This document shows positions 5,053-6,050 of a stretch of DNA of 6,050 nt, piece by piece. Source of the stretch: Candidatus Firestoneibacteriota bacterium (lineage in GTDB: Bacteria > JACRDZ01); NCBI GenBank assembly GCA_016212735.1, contig JACRDZ010000046.1, positions 1 to 6,050 on the forward strand. Direction: 5' to 3'. Numbering within the stretch: position 1 is the stretch's first letter; the number at the start of each line of letters is the position of its first letter. The position numbers and the translations under genes are program-made. The notes below the pieces were generated by a model. That model made no database searches. It worked only from the letters and a program-made list of their open reading frames with translations, and had not been told where the DNA came from.

Positions 5053-6050
5053 ATGCATTATTTAATCTATTTTTTTAGTGCATTATTAATAAGTATGTTA
5101 ATTACTTATTCTGTTAACATCTTATTTAGAAAATATAATGTATATGATATCCCCTGCGAACGCAGTTCACATCATATCCCAACTCCCCGCAGCGGAGGAC
5201 TGGGGATTGTATTATCGTGGTTAATAATTCTGGTATTGTCCGGGAAATTAAATTATATTTATTTCTTTCCAATAATAATTGCAGTTATTGGTTTTATAGA
5301 TGATTTAAAAAGTTTACCAATTATTGTTCGCTTCTCTATACAGGCAATAATATCTCTGATAGTTATTTTGTTTGGGATATCTTTTGAAAGTATTAATATC
5401 CCTATTTTTGGAAATTTTAATTTAGGCATATTAAGCATACCTTTAACTCTTTTATGGTTTGTATCTATAACCAATATATATAACTTCATGGATGGAATCG
5501 ATGGTCTTGCAGGCGGAGTAGGTTTTATTATAGCAGTGTTTATGACTTATATAGCATGGAAATATGGACAAATAGATATTTTATTATGTTCTATAATCCT
5601 GGCAGGAGGCATATTGGGTTTTACTTTTTTTAATTTTCCTCCAGCAAAAATATTTATGGGAGATACAGGGAGTACTTTTTTAGGATTTTTATTTGCGATT
5701 TTATCTGTTAAATTATCCAATAATGGTATTAATTTATTAGCAATAATAATATTGTTTGGAGCATTTATTTTTGACACAACTGTAACTCTTATACGAAGAA
5801 TATTAAAAGGGGAAAAATGGTTTATGTCTCATCGCACACATTTTTACCAGCGTTTACTTAAACTTGGATATTCACATTTTACAGTAACAATAGGAGAATA
5901 TATAATTACATTAATTTTAGGATTATTAAGTTTGGGGTATTTACAGGTTCATGATAGTTTAAAAATTATTTTTTTATTTTTGTCTTTTTGTTTATTAGCT
6001 GGAAATGCATTATGGATCACTTATATGGAGAAGAAAAAAGGGATTCTATA
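5053..6050 (+). CDS. Polyprenyl-phosphate sugar-1-phosphate transferase (WbpL/WecA/MraY family), 3' partial
   Basis: The frame is open from ATG 5053 to the window end (332 codons), close to the family length of about 330-360, so little is missing. It is a polytopic inner-membrane protein with roughly ten hydrophobic segments. Family motifs appear in order: ERSSHHIPTPRSGGLGIV (residues 36-53), the Mg-binding FIDD (81-84) and NIYNFMDGIDGLAGG (141-155). They continue with IFMGDTGSTFLG (200-211), FDTTVTLIRR (240-249) and HRTHFYQRL (260-268). Such enzymes move HexNAc-1-phosphate from a UDP-sugar to undecaprenyl phosphate, starting O-antigen or capsule repeat synthesis. The PTPRSGG and HRTHFYQRL forms favour the WbpL/WbcO/WecA group over MraY. 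The ATG lies 5 nt after the previous stop with no clear ribosome binding site, so translation may be coupled. An in-frame TAG at 5038-5040 excludes an upstream start. Confidence 0.92.
   Translation, partial: MHYLIYFFSALLISMLITYSVNILFRKYNVYDIPCERSSHHIPTPRSGGLGIVLSWLIILVLSGKLNYIYFFPIIIAVIGFIDDLKSLPIIVRFSIQAIISLIVILFGISFESINIPIFGNFNLGILSIPLTLLWFVSITNIYNFMDGIDGLAGGVGFIIAVFMTYIAWKYGQIDILLCSIILAGGILGFTFFNFPPAKIFMGDTGSTFLGFLFAILSVKLSNNGINLLAIIILFGAFIFDTTVTLIRRILKGEKWFMSHRTHFYQRLLKLGYSHFTVTIGEYIITLILGLLSLGYLQVHDSLKIIFLFLSFCLLAGNALWITYMEKKKGIL

Noticed and set aside
5259..5489. Open - strand frame of 76 codons
   Set aside because: It is antisense to the transferase gene, whose family motifs run right through this stretch.
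5547..5777. Open - strand frame of 76 codons
   Set aside because: It is also antisense to the transferase gene, covering its MGDTGS region, and has no ribosome binding site.
1..6050. CRISPR array, insertion sequence or phage genes
   Set aside because: No spaced direct-repeat array, terminal inverted repeats, transposase or integrase motifs were seen on either strand.

Overview
This is an AT-rich window of about 30% G+C from a Gram-negative bacterium. LptE (outer-membrane LPS assembly), a CooC-type nickel-insertion ATPase and an O-antigen-type sugar locus together suggest an anaerobic member of the Desulfobacterota (former Deltaproteobacteria). That placement is an inference from gene content, since no diagnostic taxon marker was checked.

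Left part (1-1070): a minus-strand gene leaves the window at the left edge, with only its start codon and ribosome binding site visible. Its upstream region carries a perfect 17-bp tandem duplication. rpsT (ribosomal protein S20, + strand, GTG start) follows and converges on lptE (- strand, TTG start).

Middle (1071-2411, all - strand): in transcription order these are cooC, an unrecognised 52-residue small ORF with a strong ribosome binding site, ssrA (tmRNA, 350 nt, one-piece, tag ANQELALAA) and lptE. The spacings are short and no hairpin terminator is visible, so read-through along the series is possible. A compact divergent promoter region (2412-2628) separates cooC from a + strand gene for a PhnD-like periplasmic binding protein.

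Right part (3439-6050): a strong promoter drives a leader of about 135 nt containing GGCGGTAGCCTG. This is an 11/12 match to the enterobacterial ops element used by RfaH-type NusG paralogues, and it overlaps a GC-rich hairpin. Downstream are a UDP-sugar dehydrogenase of the WbpA/WecC type and, 5 nt later, a WbpL/WecA-family polyprenyl-phosphate sugar-1-phosphate transferase cut by the window end. These look like the first genes of a long surface-polysaccharide operon. One gene makes a UDP-uronic acid precursor and the other primes the lipid carrier. The ops-like element suggests processive antitermination of the operon, which is the most notable observation in the window.
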